A stretch of 5,317 nt of DNA from Pseudomonadota bacterium (lineage in GTDB: Bacteria; Pseudomonadota; Alphaproteobacteria; Sphingomonadales; Sphingomonadaceae): NCBI GenBank assembly GCA_023413015.1, contig JAEZQR010000066.1, forward strand, positions 1 through 5,317, read 5' to 3'. Positions 1-5,317 of the stretch are shown piece by piece; position 1 is the stretch's first letter; every line of letters starts with the position of its first letter. Both the position numbers and the translations under genes were made by a program. Below the pieces are notes generated by a model that was not told where the DNA came from, did no database searches, and saw only the letters and a list, made by a program, of their open reading frames with translations.

Positions 1-2
1 TC

Positions 3-299
3 GACCCGAAGAATGTTCGTGTCGTCGACGTCGAGGTGCAGCCGTCGCTGCCGTATCAGCTCGTCGAACAGCTCACCGGACCGCGGGAGGAACAGAAGCA
101 GGGCGAAGACGCCTTCGCCAAGCTGGCCCGCGCCAGCCAGATCCGCACCGCTGGTGCGATCATGGACGCGACGCGCGTTGCCGGCGGTGCCACGATGCAG
201 GCGCGCTGCCTCGTCTGCGCCGGATTTTCGCCGATCGCGCCGAACCTGGACGAGGCGAAGGGTCTGCTGGCGTCACTCGCTCGACTTGCAAGCCGCTGA
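3..299 (+). CDS. C-terminal part of an unidentified protein (5' end outside window)
   Basis: The frame is open from the left edge to a TGA at 297-299, giving 98 residues of a protein whose start lies outside the window. A GTG at 36 could be read as a start, but the frame is open upstream of it and the preceding residues (DPKNVRVVDVEV) look like ordinary coding sequence, so it is probably an internal valine. Codons are mostly GC-rich at the third position, as in the neighbouring genes, which supports real coding. The visible part has no hydrophobic membrane segment. It is mixed alpha/beta at first (a valine-rich strand, then PSLPYQLVEQLTG), then a charged stretch (PREEQKQGEDAF), then probable amphipathic helices, with two closely spaced cysteines (CLVC) about 30 residues from the end. 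I do not recognise the family and assign no function. It converges on the minus-strand TRIC gene with only two bases between the stop codons. Confidence 0.7.
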   Translation, partial: DPKNVRVVDVEVQPSLPYQLVEQLTGPREEQKQGEDAFAKLARASQIRTAGAIMDATRVAGGATMQARCLVCAGFSPIAPNLDEAKGLLASLARLASR

Positions 300-301
300 G
301 G

Positions 302-931
302 CTAGCCGCGGCGATATCCGGGAAGGGTCCAGCCGAAGCGTAGCGCCCCTGCGCGCAGGGTGAAGCCGGCCACCGAGCCGATCGCGCCGGCTGCCATGGG
401 GCCCACGCCGAGCAGCGACAGGATCACGAAGGTACCGGCGCCGAGCGCTGCGGCGGAAATATAGATTTCGGGGCGCAGCAGGATCGAAGGCTCATTCGCG
501 AGCACGTCGCGGACGATGCCGCCGAAGCTGGCGGTGAGCACACCCATGACGACGCTGGCGAGCGGCGGTACGCCGAACGACATCGCCTTGGCGGCACCGA
601 TGACCGAATAGACCGCCATCCCGACGGCATCGAGCCACAGCAGGGTGGCGGCGGGCCAGCGGTCGACACGCGTCAGCCAGACGACCACCGCCGTGCCGAG
701 GCAGACGGCGAGATAGGCGTTGTTCTGCACCCAGAAGACCGGGGCGTCGATCAGGAGGTCACGGAGCGTCCCGCCGCCGACGCCGGTGATCGCGGCGAAA
801 AAGGCGAAGGTGACGATGGTGTGCTTGTGGTGCGCAGCGGCGAGCGCACCGGATGCCGCGAATACGGCGACGCCGATATAGTTGAGCAGCGCGAAGGTCG
901 CCGCGAGATCGGCGGCAGGGAGCGCGTTCAA
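302..931 (-). CDS. TRIC/YicG family membrane protein (UPF0126 type), TTG start
   Basis: This 209-residue inner-membrane protein belongs to the TRIC cation-channel family, the bacterial YicG/UPF0126 group once annotated as glycine transporters. Members have about 200-210 residues, so this is full length. Two homologous halves are visible, each with the family's glycine-rich, arginine-bearing helix break: GVGGGTLRD at residues 50-58 and FGGIVRD at 136-142. The family features FAASGALAAAHHKH (24-37) and LDAVGMAVYSVIGAAKA (100-116) are also present. About seven membrane segments can be drawn, near 13-33, 38-56, 72-87, 96-116, 122-138, 156-175 and 178-197. The start is TTG at 929-931. It overlaps the preceding gene's stop as TTGA and has AAGG five bases upstream, and no later start would keep the first helix. 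Structurally studied bacterial TRIC proteins are trimeric K+-permeable channels. The substrate here is not shown by the sequence. Confidence 0.93.
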   Translation of the reverse strand: MNALPAADLAATFALLNYIGVAVFAASGALAAAHHKHTIVTFAFFAAITGVGGGTLRDLLIDAPVFWVQNNAYLAVCLGTAVVVWLTRVDRWPAATLLWLDAVGMAVYSVIGAAKAMSFGVPPLASVVMGVLTASFGGIVRDVLANEPSILLRPEIYISAAALGAGTFVILSLLGVGPMAAGAIGSVAGFTLRAGALRFGWTLPGYRRG

Positions 932-1182
932 GCGGACCTTACCGGACGCCTGGAGAGGGCAAAGAAGCCGATGCCGATCCAGACGATGTTGAGGATCGCC
1001 GACGGCATTGCGCCATGTGCCATCCCGTTCACCACGAAGCCGGCAGCCCCGACGATGTTCAGCGCCTGATAGACGACGCTGTCAGGCGCCACCCGCCTCA
1101 TCGACACGAGGGCGTAGGCCGCCAGGATGAGGATCGCGCCGACCCAGCCGACCACCTCGATCGCGATCTCGCCCCAGCTCAT
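928..1182 (-). CDS. small three-helix membrane protein, CBU_0592 type
   Basis: This 84-residue protein is nearly all hydrophobic. Three membrane segments can be drawn: residues 8-27 (beginning VVGWVGAILILAAYAL), 38-54 (YQALNIVGAAGFVVNG) and 60-77 (PSAILNIVWIGIGFFAL). The pattern of a WVGA..AYAL first helix, then YQ.LN..GA.GF..N...HGA.PS..LN..W, matches the small membrane proteins called the CBU_0592 family, whose function is unknown to me. The short tail is basic (SRRPVR), which would favour a cytoplasmic C-terminus. The start is ATG at 1180-1182, seven bases after the lpdA stop; its GAGG ribosome-binding site overlaps that stop codon. Its own TGA overlaps the TTG start of the TRIC gene. These junctions indicate co-transcription and coupled translation with both neighbours. 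The family call is from remembered sequence pattern; the membrane topology is plain from the sequence. Confidence 0.85.
   Translation of the reverse strand: MSWGEIAIEVVGWVGAILILAAYALVSMRRVAPDSVVYQALNIVGAAGFVVNGMAHGAMPSAILNIVWIGIGFFALSRRPVRSA
937..940 (-). promoter_or_regulatory. ribosome-binding site for the TTG start of the TRIC gene
   Basis: The minus strand reads TAAGGTCCGCTTGA. AAGG lies five bases before the TTG start, inside the end of the preceding gene, and TTG shares two bases with that gene's TGA stop. This supports the unusual start codon and re-initiation by the same ribosomes. Confidence 0.65.
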
Positions 1183-1187
1183 GCCGG

Positions 1188-1191
1188 CCTC
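1188..1191 (-). promoter_or_regulatory. ribosome-binding site overlapping the lpdA stop codon
   Basis: The minus strand reads TGAGGCCGGCATG. The lpdA stop TGA (1190-1192) shares two bases with the GAGG Shine-Dalgarno of the 84-residue membrane protein, and the ATG follows after five bases. Ribosomes ending lpdA would be delivered to the next start, so the two genes are likely translated in a coupled way. Confidence 0.75.
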
Positions 1192-2581
1192 AGACGTGGA
1201 TCGGCTTGCCGGTAACGGCCATCGCGGCTTCCTTGAGCGCCTCCGAATGGGTCGGGTGCGCGTGGCAGGTATAGGCGATATCCTCGCTGCTGCCGCCGAA
1301 CTCCATCGCCTGCGCGGCCTGGGCGATCATCGTGCCCGCCACGCTGGCGATGATGTGAACGCCGAGGACGCGATCGGTCTTCGCGTCGGCGATGACCTTC
1401 ACGAAGCCGTCGGGCTCGTGGTTGGTCTTGGCGCGCGAGTTGGCGAGCATCGGGAACTTGCCGACCTTCACCTCGCCGCGCTCCTTCGCCTGCTCCTCGG
1501 TGAGGCCGACGCCGGCAATCTCGGGCATGGTGTAGACGACGCTGGGGATGACGTCGTGGTTCAGGATGCCGGTCAGACCGGCGATGTTCTCCGCGACCGC
1601 GATACCCTCGTCCTCGGCCTTGTGCGCGAGCATCGGGCCCGGCGTGACATCGCCGATCGCCCAGATGCCGGGCACCGAGGTCGCGAGGTCGTGGCCGACC
1701 TCGACCTGGCCGCGGCCGTTGGTGGAAAGGCCGGCCTTCTCCAGCGCGAGGCCGTCGGTGTTCGGGCGGCGGCCGATGGAGACGAGCACGGCATCCGCCT
1801 CGATCGTCTCGGCCGCGCCGCCGGCAGCGGGCTCGATGGTCACGGTCGCCTTGGCGCCCTTCACCTTCACGCCCGTGACCTTGGTCGAGAGCCTGATCTC
1901 CATTCCCTGCTTCTTGAAGATCTTGGCGGCTTCCTTGCGGACATCGCCGTCCATGCCCGGGAGCAGCTGGTCGAGGAATTCGATGACCGTCACCTTGGCG
2001 CCGAGGCGCTTCCAGACCGAGCCGAGCTCGAGCCCGATCACGCCGCCGCCGATCACGACCAGATGCTCGGGCACCTTCGCGAGTTCGAGCGCACCGGTCG
2101 AGGAAACGACGATCTTCTCGTCAATCTCGATGCAGGGGAGCGGCGTAACGCTTGAACCGGTCGCAATGACGATATTCTTCGCGCGGTAGGTCTTGCCGCC
2201 GACCTCAACGCTGTTCTTGTCCTTGAACGACGCAAGGCCCTTCAGCCAGTCGACCTTGTTCTTCTTGAACAGGAACTCGATGCCGCCCGTCAGCCCCTTC
2301 ACGGCGTCGCGACGCTGGGCATGCATGGCGTCCAGATCGAGTTCGACGCTGGTCTTGACGCCGAGCTTGGCGAGCTTGCCGCTCGCGGCCTCCTCGAAGC
2401 GCTCGGAGGCATGGAGCATCGCCTTAGACGGGATGCAGCCGACGTTGAGGCAAGTGCCGCCGAGCGTGGCGCGACCCTCGGCGCAGGCGGTCTTGAGGCC
2501 GAGCTGCGCGGCGCGGATCGCGGCGACGTAGCCGCCGGGCCCGGCACCGATCACCAGAACGTCGTAGTCGAACTCAGCCAT
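1190..2581 (-). CDS. lpdA: dihydrolipoyl dehydrogenase (E3)
   Basis: This 463-residue flavoprotein reoxidises the dihydrolipoyl group of the E2 subunit using FAD, a redox disulfide and NAD+; it is cytoplasmic. The FAD-binding Rossmann motif is near the start (VIGAGPGG, residues 10-17). The redox-active disulfide is C44/C49 in GGTCLNVGCIPSK. The NAD-binding Rossmann motif is in the middle (VVIGGGVIGLELG), and the second FAD motif is WAIGDVTPGPMLAHKAEDEG. The C-terminal dimer interface holds the catalytic pair H442 and E447 (HPTHSE). There is no extra N-terminal lipoyl domain, unlike some pyruvate dehydrogenase E3s. The length is normal for the family (about 460-475). The ATG at 2579-2581 is chosen because it begins MAEFDYDVLVIG and has GAGG six bases upstream; an in-frame GTG at 2612-2614 would add 11 residues that are not typical of the family. 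Its place after sucAB makes it the E3 of the OGDH complex, possibly shared with other 2-oxoacid dehydrogenases. Confidence 0.97.
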   Translation of the reverse strand: MAEFDYDVLVIGAGPGGYVAAIRAAQLGLKTACAEGRATLGGTCLNVGCIPSKAMLHASERFEEAASGKLAKLGVKTSVELDLDAMHAQRRDAVKGLTGGIEFLFKKNKVDWLKGLASFKDKNSVEVGGKTYRAKNIVIATGSSVTPLPCIEIDEKIVVSSTGALELAKVPEHLVVIGGGVIGLELGSVWKRLGAKVTVIEFLDQLLPGMDGDVRKEAAKIFKKQGMEIRLSTKVTGVKVKGAKATVTIEPAAGGAAETIEADAVLVSIGRRPNTDGLALEKAGLSTNGRGQVEVGHDLATSVPGIWAIGDVTPGPMLAHKAEDEGIAVAENIAGLTGILNHDVIPSVVYTMPEIAGVGLTEEQAKERGEVKVGKFPMLANSRAKTNHEPDGFVKVIADAKTDRVLGVHIIASVAGTMIAQAAQAMEFGGSSEDIAYTCHAHPTHSEALKEAAMAVTGKPIHV

Positions 2582-2587
2582 CTTCAA

Positions 2588-2591
2588 CCTC
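2588..2591 (-). promoter_or_regulatory. lpdA ribosome-binding site (GAGG)
   Basis: On the minus strand GAGG stands six bases before the ATG at 2579-2581. It decides the lpdA start in favour of this ATG over the in-frame GTG at 2612-2614, which has no comparable purine-rich stretch just upstream. Confidence 0.75.
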
Positions 2592-2608
2592 GGATCTTCT
2601 CGATCATC

Positions 2609-2620
2609 GCGCACATGCGC
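2609..2620. repeat. small inverted repeat GCGCA-CA-TGCGC upstream of lpdA
   Basis: The arms of five bases are perfect, with a two-base centre. The repeat sits just after the TATACT box, where a transcript from that box would begin, so it could be an operator. It is short and could equally be chance in GC-rich DNA. Confidence 0.25.
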
Positions 2621-2623
2621 CTA

Positions 2624-2629
2624 AGTATA
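2624..2629 (-). promoter_or_regulatory. possible -10 element (TATACT) before lpdA
   Basis: In an otherwise GC-rich gap the minus strand contains CTTATATACTTAG. TATACT differs from the sigma-70 consensus TATAAT at one position and lies about 42 bases before the lpdA ATG. No good -35 hexamer is found 16-18 bases upstream, where the GC-rich hairpin lies. The AT-rich box is notable in this composition but is only weak evidence for an internal promoter. Confidence 0.25.
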
Positions 2630-2639
2630 TAAGCGGTTC

Positions 2640-2676
2640 GGCTCCCGCTTCGCCTGTCGCCGGCGGAGCGGGAGCC
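2640..2676 (-). terminator. strong hairpin in the sucB-lpdA gap (partial terminator or mRNA-stabilising stem)
   Basis: The inverted repeat has 15-base arms, 2640-2654 and 2662-2676, with a seven-base loop. In the minus-strand transcript 14 of 15 positions pair, with one C/A mismatch. The stem starts nine bases after the sucB stop. It is not followed by a run of U: the next bases read GAACCGCUUAUAUACUUAGG, which is only moderately U-rich. It may therefore be a weak or factor-assisted terminator, an RNA-stabilising 3' stem for sucB mRNA, or a processing site. The hairpin is seen directly; its role is inferred. Confidence 0.6.
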
Positions 2677-2685
2677 ATGCAGTGG

Positions 2686-3945
2686 CTACATGTCCAGCAG
2701 CAGGCGGGCCGGGTCCTCGATCGCTTCCTTGACGCGGACGAGGAAGGTCACCGCCTCGCGACCGTCAATCAGGCGGTGATCGTAGCTGAGCGCGAGATAC
2801 ATCATCGGACGGATCACGATCTGGCCGCCCCGGACCACCGGGCGCTCGTCGATCTTGTGCATGCCGAGCACGCCCGACTGCGGCGGATTGAGGATCGGCG
2901 TCGACATCAGCGAGCCGAACACGCCGCCGTTCGAGATGGTGAAGGTGCCGCCCTGCATCTCCTCGAGCTTGAGCTGGCCGTCACGGGCGCGGCGGCCGAA
3001 GTCGCCGATTGACTTCTCGATATCGGCGAAGGAGCGCTTGTCGGCGTCGCGCAGGATCGGCACCACGAGGCCGCCCGGCGAGCTGACCGCGATGCCGATG
3101 TCGGCATAGTCGCGGTAGACGATCTCGTCGCCCTCGATCGAGGCGTTGACCGCCGGGATCTCCTTGAGCGCCATGGTGCACGCCTTCACGAAGAAGGACA
3201 TGAAGCCCAGCCGGACGTTGTGCTTCTTCTCGAACAGGTCGCGATACTTGTCGCGCGCGGCGAGCAGCGCCGACATGTCGACCTCGTTGAAGGTCGTCAG
3301 CATGGCGGCGGTGTTCTGCGCCTCCTTGAGGCGGCGGGCGATGGTCTGGCGCAGGCGCGTCATCCGCACCCGCTCCTCGTTGCGGCCGCCCTGCGGGGCT
3401 GCCGCCGGCTGCGGCGTCGCAGCGGCGGGCTTCGCGGCCTGGAGGACGCGAGCCGAGCCGTTGTCGATCGCCGAAAGCACGTCGGCCTTGGTCAGGCGAC
3501 CGTCCTTGCCCGAGCCTTTGATCGAGGCCGGATCGAGATTGTAGTCGCCGAGCAGGCGGCGGACGGCGGGCGAGATCGCGTCATAATCGGCAGCCTCGGC
3601 AGCAGGCGCCGGAGCGGCCTGCGGCGCGGCGGCCTTCTCCTGAGCGGCCGGCGCGGGTGCCGCCGGTGCAGGCGCTGCCGCCTTGGCAGGAGCAGCGGTA
3701 GCCGTGCCGGAAGCATCGACGCGCGCGATCGCCGCGCCGACCGAGACGGTGTCGCCGACGGCGGCGAGCTGCTCGGTCAGGACGCCGGCGATCGGCGACG
3801 GCACCTCGACCGCGACCTTGTCGGTTTCGAGGCTGACGATCGGCTCGTCGGCCTTGACCGCCTCGCCGGGCTGCTTGAGCCATTGCCCGACCGTGGCTTC
3901 GGTGATCGATTCGCCGAGCGGCGGGATGGTGACGTCGGTTGCCAT
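2686..3945 (-). CDS. sucB: dihydrolipoyllysine-residue succinyltransferase, E2 of 2-oxoglutarate dehydrogenase
   Basis: This 419-residue E2 takes the succinyl group from E1 on its lipoyl arm and transfers it to CoA, forming the core of the cytoplasmic OGDH complex. The lipoyl domain covers residues 2-76, with the lipoylated K43 in LETDKVAVEV. An Ala/Pro-rich flexible linker runs from about 77 to 119. The peripheral-subunit-binding domain (about 124-160, ISPAVRRLLGDYNLDP...GSGKDGRLTKADV) is followed by a second Ala/Pro linker (about 165-187). The catalytic domain fills the rest and ends with the active site SYDHRLIDG, with H390 and D394. NTAAMLTTFNEVDM is typical of succinyl- rather than acetyltransferases. 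There is one lipoyl domain, as usual for SucB. The ATG at 3943-3945 begins MATDVTIPPLGES and has GAGGA just upstream; an in-frame TTG at 3982-3984 would overlap sucA. The sucA stop is 16 bases before the start, consistent with one operon. Confidence 0.97.
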   Translation of the reverse strand: MATDVTIPPLGESITEATVGQWLKQPGEAVKADEPIVSLETDKVAVEVPSPIAGVLTEQLAAVGDTVSVGAAIARVDASGTATAAPAKAAAPAPAAPAPAAQEKAAAPQAAPAPAAEAADYDAISPAVRRLLGDYNLDPASIKGSGKDGRLTKADVLSAIDNGSARVLQAAKPAAATPQPAAAPQGGRNEERVRMTRLRQTIARRLKEAQNTAAMLTTFNEVDMSALLAARDKYRDLFEKKHNVRLGFMSFFVKACTMALKEIPAVNASIEGDEIVYRDYADIGIAVSSPGGLVVPILRDADKRSFADIEKSIGDFGRRARDGQLKLEEMQGGTFTISNGGVFGSLMSTPILNPPQSGVLGMHKIDERPVVRGGQIVIRPMMYLALSYDHRLIDGREAVTFLVRVKEAIEDPARLLLDM

Positions 3946-3947
3946 TG

Positions 3948-3954
3948 CTTCCTC
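3948..3954 (-). promoter_or_regulatory. sucB ribosome-binding site (GAGGAAG)
   Basis: On the minus strand GAGGAAG lies inside the 16-base gap between the sucA stop and the sucB ATG, with the GAGGA core four bases from the ATG. It fixes the start at 3943-3945 and rules against the in-frame TTG upstream. Confidence 0.7.
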
Positions 3955-3961
3955 GTTCAAA

Positions 3962-5317
3962 TCAGGCGCCGAGCGCCTCTGCAATAAGTTGCGCCTGTTC
4001 GGCGGCGTGACGCTTGGCGAGACCGGTCGCGGTCGCGGCGGCGGCGGCGCGACCGGCGTAGACCGGACGCTGGGCCTTGCCGCCCATGGCGACGAGCACT
4101 TCCTCGATCAGCGGATTGATGAAGCTCCACGCGCCCATGTTCTTGGGCTCTTCCTGCGCCCAGACCACAGTCTCAAGCTTCGGATATTTGCGAAGCTCGC
4201 GCTCCACGGCGTCGGCTGGGAACGGATAGAGCTGCTCGACACGGATCAGCGCCACGTCGGTGCGGCCGGCGGCTTCGCGCGCCTCCAGCAGGTCGTAATA
4301 GACCTTGCCGGTGCAGAGCACGGCGCGGGTGATGCCTTCGGGCGCGAGATCATCGGGCAGCACGCGATGGAAGCGGCTGTCCGGCCCGAAGGCGGCGGCG
4401 TCCGAGACCGCCCGCTTGTGCCGCAGCAGTGACTTCGGCGTCATCATCACCAGCGGCTTGCGGAACGGGCGTACCATCTGCCGGCGCAGGATATGGAAGT
4501 AGTTCGCCGGCGTCGTGCAGTTGGCGACCTGCATGTTGTCCTCGGCGCAAAGCTGGAGGAAGCGCTCCAGGCGCGCCGACGAGTGCTCCGGCCCCTGCCC
4601 CTCGTAACCGTGCGGCAGCAGCATCACGAGACCATTAGCGCGGAGCCACTTTACCTCGCCCGAGGCGATATACTGGTCGATCATGATTTGCGCGCCGTTG
4701 GCGAAGTCGCCGAACTGCGCCTCCCACAGCACGAGCGTGCGCGGCTCGGCCGAGGCGTAGCCATATTCGAAGCCGAGCACGCCATATTCCGACAGCGGGC
4801 TGTCGAGCACCTCGAAGCCGGGCGCGAGCGTGGTCAGCGGGACGTATTTCTCGTTGCTCTTCTGGTCGACCCAGACGGCGTGACGCTGGCTGAAGGTGCC
4901 GCGACCCGAGTCCTGGCCCGAGAGGCGGACGCCGTAGCCATCCTGCAGCAGGGTGCCGAATGCCAGCGCCTCGGCGGTCGCCCAGTCGATGCCCTGGCCG
5001 GTCTTGAGCGCCTCGGCGCGGCCTTCGACGACACGCGCCAGCGTCTTGTGGATGTTGAAGCCGTCGGGGACGGTAGTGATCATCTCCGCGACCTCGGCGA
5101 TGCGGTCGGGCGACACGCCGGTCTCGCCGGCGCGGCGCGCGGTGACCGGATCGGCCGGACGGCCGAGACCCGACCAGCGGCCCTCAAACCAGTCGGCCTT
5201 GTTCGGCTTGTAGGAAGTGGCCGCCTGGAACTCTTCCTCGAGGTGCTGCACGTAGCCGTCGATCTGCGCCTGAATCCAGGCATCGTCGACCACGCCCTCG
5301 CGCTTCAGCCGCTCCGC
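3962..5317 (-). CDS. sucA: 2-oxoglutarate dehydrogenase E1, C-terminal half (5' end outside window)
   Basis: This is the thiamine-diphosphate-dependent E1, which decarboxylates 2-oxoglutarate and succinylates the lipoyl arm of SucB. The frame is open to the right edge, so only the last 451 residues are seen; the family is usually about 930-990. The GTG at 5291-5293 is an internal valine, because upstream codons continue in frame (AERLKREG). Visible landmarks are the E1 motif GQDSGRGTFSQRHAV near 4874-4918, in the transketolase-like pyrimidine-binding domain; EYGVLGFEYGYA and LWEAQFGDFANGAQ; PHGYEGQGPEHSSARLERF at 4559-4615; and the C-terminal domain with VVWAQEEPKNMGAW. The N-terminal domain and the diphosphate-binding GDG region would lie beyond the window. 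No frameshift or missing residue is seen in this half. It lies 16 bases upstream of sucB on the same strand. Confidence 0.97.
   Translation of the reverse strand, partial: AERLKREGVVDDAWIQAQIDGYVQHLEEEFQAATSYKPNKADWFEGRWSGLGRPADPVTARRAGETGVSPDRIAEVAEMITTVPDGFNIHKTLARVVEGRAEALKTGQGIDWATAEALAFGTLLQDGYGVRLSGQDSGRGTFSQRHAVWVDQKSNEKYVPLTTLAPGFEVLDSPLSEYGVLGFEYGYASAEPRTLVLWEAQFGDFANGAQIMIDQYIASGEVKWLRANGLVMLLPHGYEGQGPEHSSARLERFLQLCAEDNMQVANCTTPANYFHILRRQMVRPFRKPLVMMTPKSLLRHKRAVSDAAAFGPDSRFHRVLPDDLAPEGITRAVLCTGKVYYDLLEAREAAGRTDVALIRVEQLYPFPADAVERELRKYPKLETVVWAQEEPKNMGAWSFINPLIEEVLVAMGGKAQRPVYAGRAAAAATATGLAKRHAAEQAQLIAEALGA

Noticed and set aside
347..360. Perfect 14-base palindrome CCCTGCGCGCAGGG
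   Set aside because: It lies within the TRIC coding region (codons for TLRAG). As a terminator for the convergent + strand gene it is short, 47 bases past the stop, and has no U-tract. GC-rich coding DNA makes such a palindrome by chance fairly often.
1127..2155. A 342-codon + strand open frame opposite lpdA
   Set aside because: It lies wholly antisense to the well-supported lpdA and the small membrane gene. Its product is rich in Arg, Ala, Asp and His (HRLRGLGDHRARHAGDD-like), typical of the reverse frame of a GC-rich gene, and it has no recognisable domain.
2582..2614. Longer lpdA start at the GTG of 2612-2614
   Set aside because: The 11 extra residues (MRDDREDPRLK) are not part of the E3 fold, and the ATG at 2579-2581 has a well-placed GAGG.
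3589..3714. Low-complexity GCC/GCG-rich tract in sucB that resembles a repeat
   Set aside because: It encodes the Ala/Pro-rich flexible linker expected between the lipoyl and subunit-binding domains of E2 proteins; it is not a separate DNA element.
3220..3987. A 255-codon + strand open frame opposite sucB
   Set aside because: It is antisense to sucB. Its Arg/Gly-rich part mirrors the Ala/Pro linker codons of sucB. No domain, membrane segment or ribosome site supports it.
3683..4432. A 249-codon + strand open frame across the sucA-sucB junction
   Set aside because: It is antisense to two strongly supported genes and has no recognisable domain; it is explained by the scarcity of stop codons in GC-rich DNA.
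1..5317. A new defence, mobile or otherwise undescribed system
   Set aside because: The window is a housekeeping TCA-cycle operon plus two known-type membrane proteins and one unidentified gene end. No transposase, integrase, nuclease, toxin, direct-repeat array or composition shift was seen.

Overview
This is an ordinary, high-GC chromosomal stretch from what looks like an alphaproteobacterium, most likely a sphingomonad. The taxonomic reading is an inference from the style of the 2-oxoglutarate dehydrogenase (OGDH) proteins, the GC-rich codon use and the compact E1-E2-E3 layout; nothing here proves genus. The window is almost fully coding. The only real intergenic space is about 100 bases between the E2 and E3 genes.

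Layout. At the left edge, on the + strand, lies the 3' end of a gene whose start is outside the window and which I do not recognise. It ends at 299, tail to tail with the minus-strand block. Everything from 302 to 5317 is one tightly packed minus-strand block. In transcription order (right to left) it holds the C-terminal half of sucA (E1 of OGDH, running off the right edge), sucB (E2, dihydrolipoyl succinyltransferase), lpdA (E3, dihydrolipoyl dehydrogenase), an 84-residue three-helix membrane protein of the CBU_0592 type, and a seven-helix TRIC/YicG family membrane protein.

How the genes work together. SucA decarboxylates 2-oxoglutarate and passes the succinyl group to the lipoyl arm of SucB. 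SucB makes succinyl-CoA, and LpdA reoxidises the dihydrolipoyl arm with NAD+. Together they are the OGDH complex of the TCA cycle. The two small membrane genes follow lpdA without a gap: the ribosome-binding site of the first overlaps the lpdA stop codon, and its own stop overlaps the TTG start of the second. They are therefore probably co-transcribed and translationally coupled, although no link to OGDH function is known to me.

Regulatory signs. The sucB-lpdA gap carries a strong GC-rich hairpin without a proper U-tract, followed by a TATACT box and a small inverted repeat. This suggests that lpdA and the genes after it may be expressed partly independently of sucAB. I see no mobile element, tRNA/rRNA gene, CRISPR array or clear novel system. 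The points most worth following up are the intercistronic hairpin, the coupled membrane pair and the unidentified left-edge protein.
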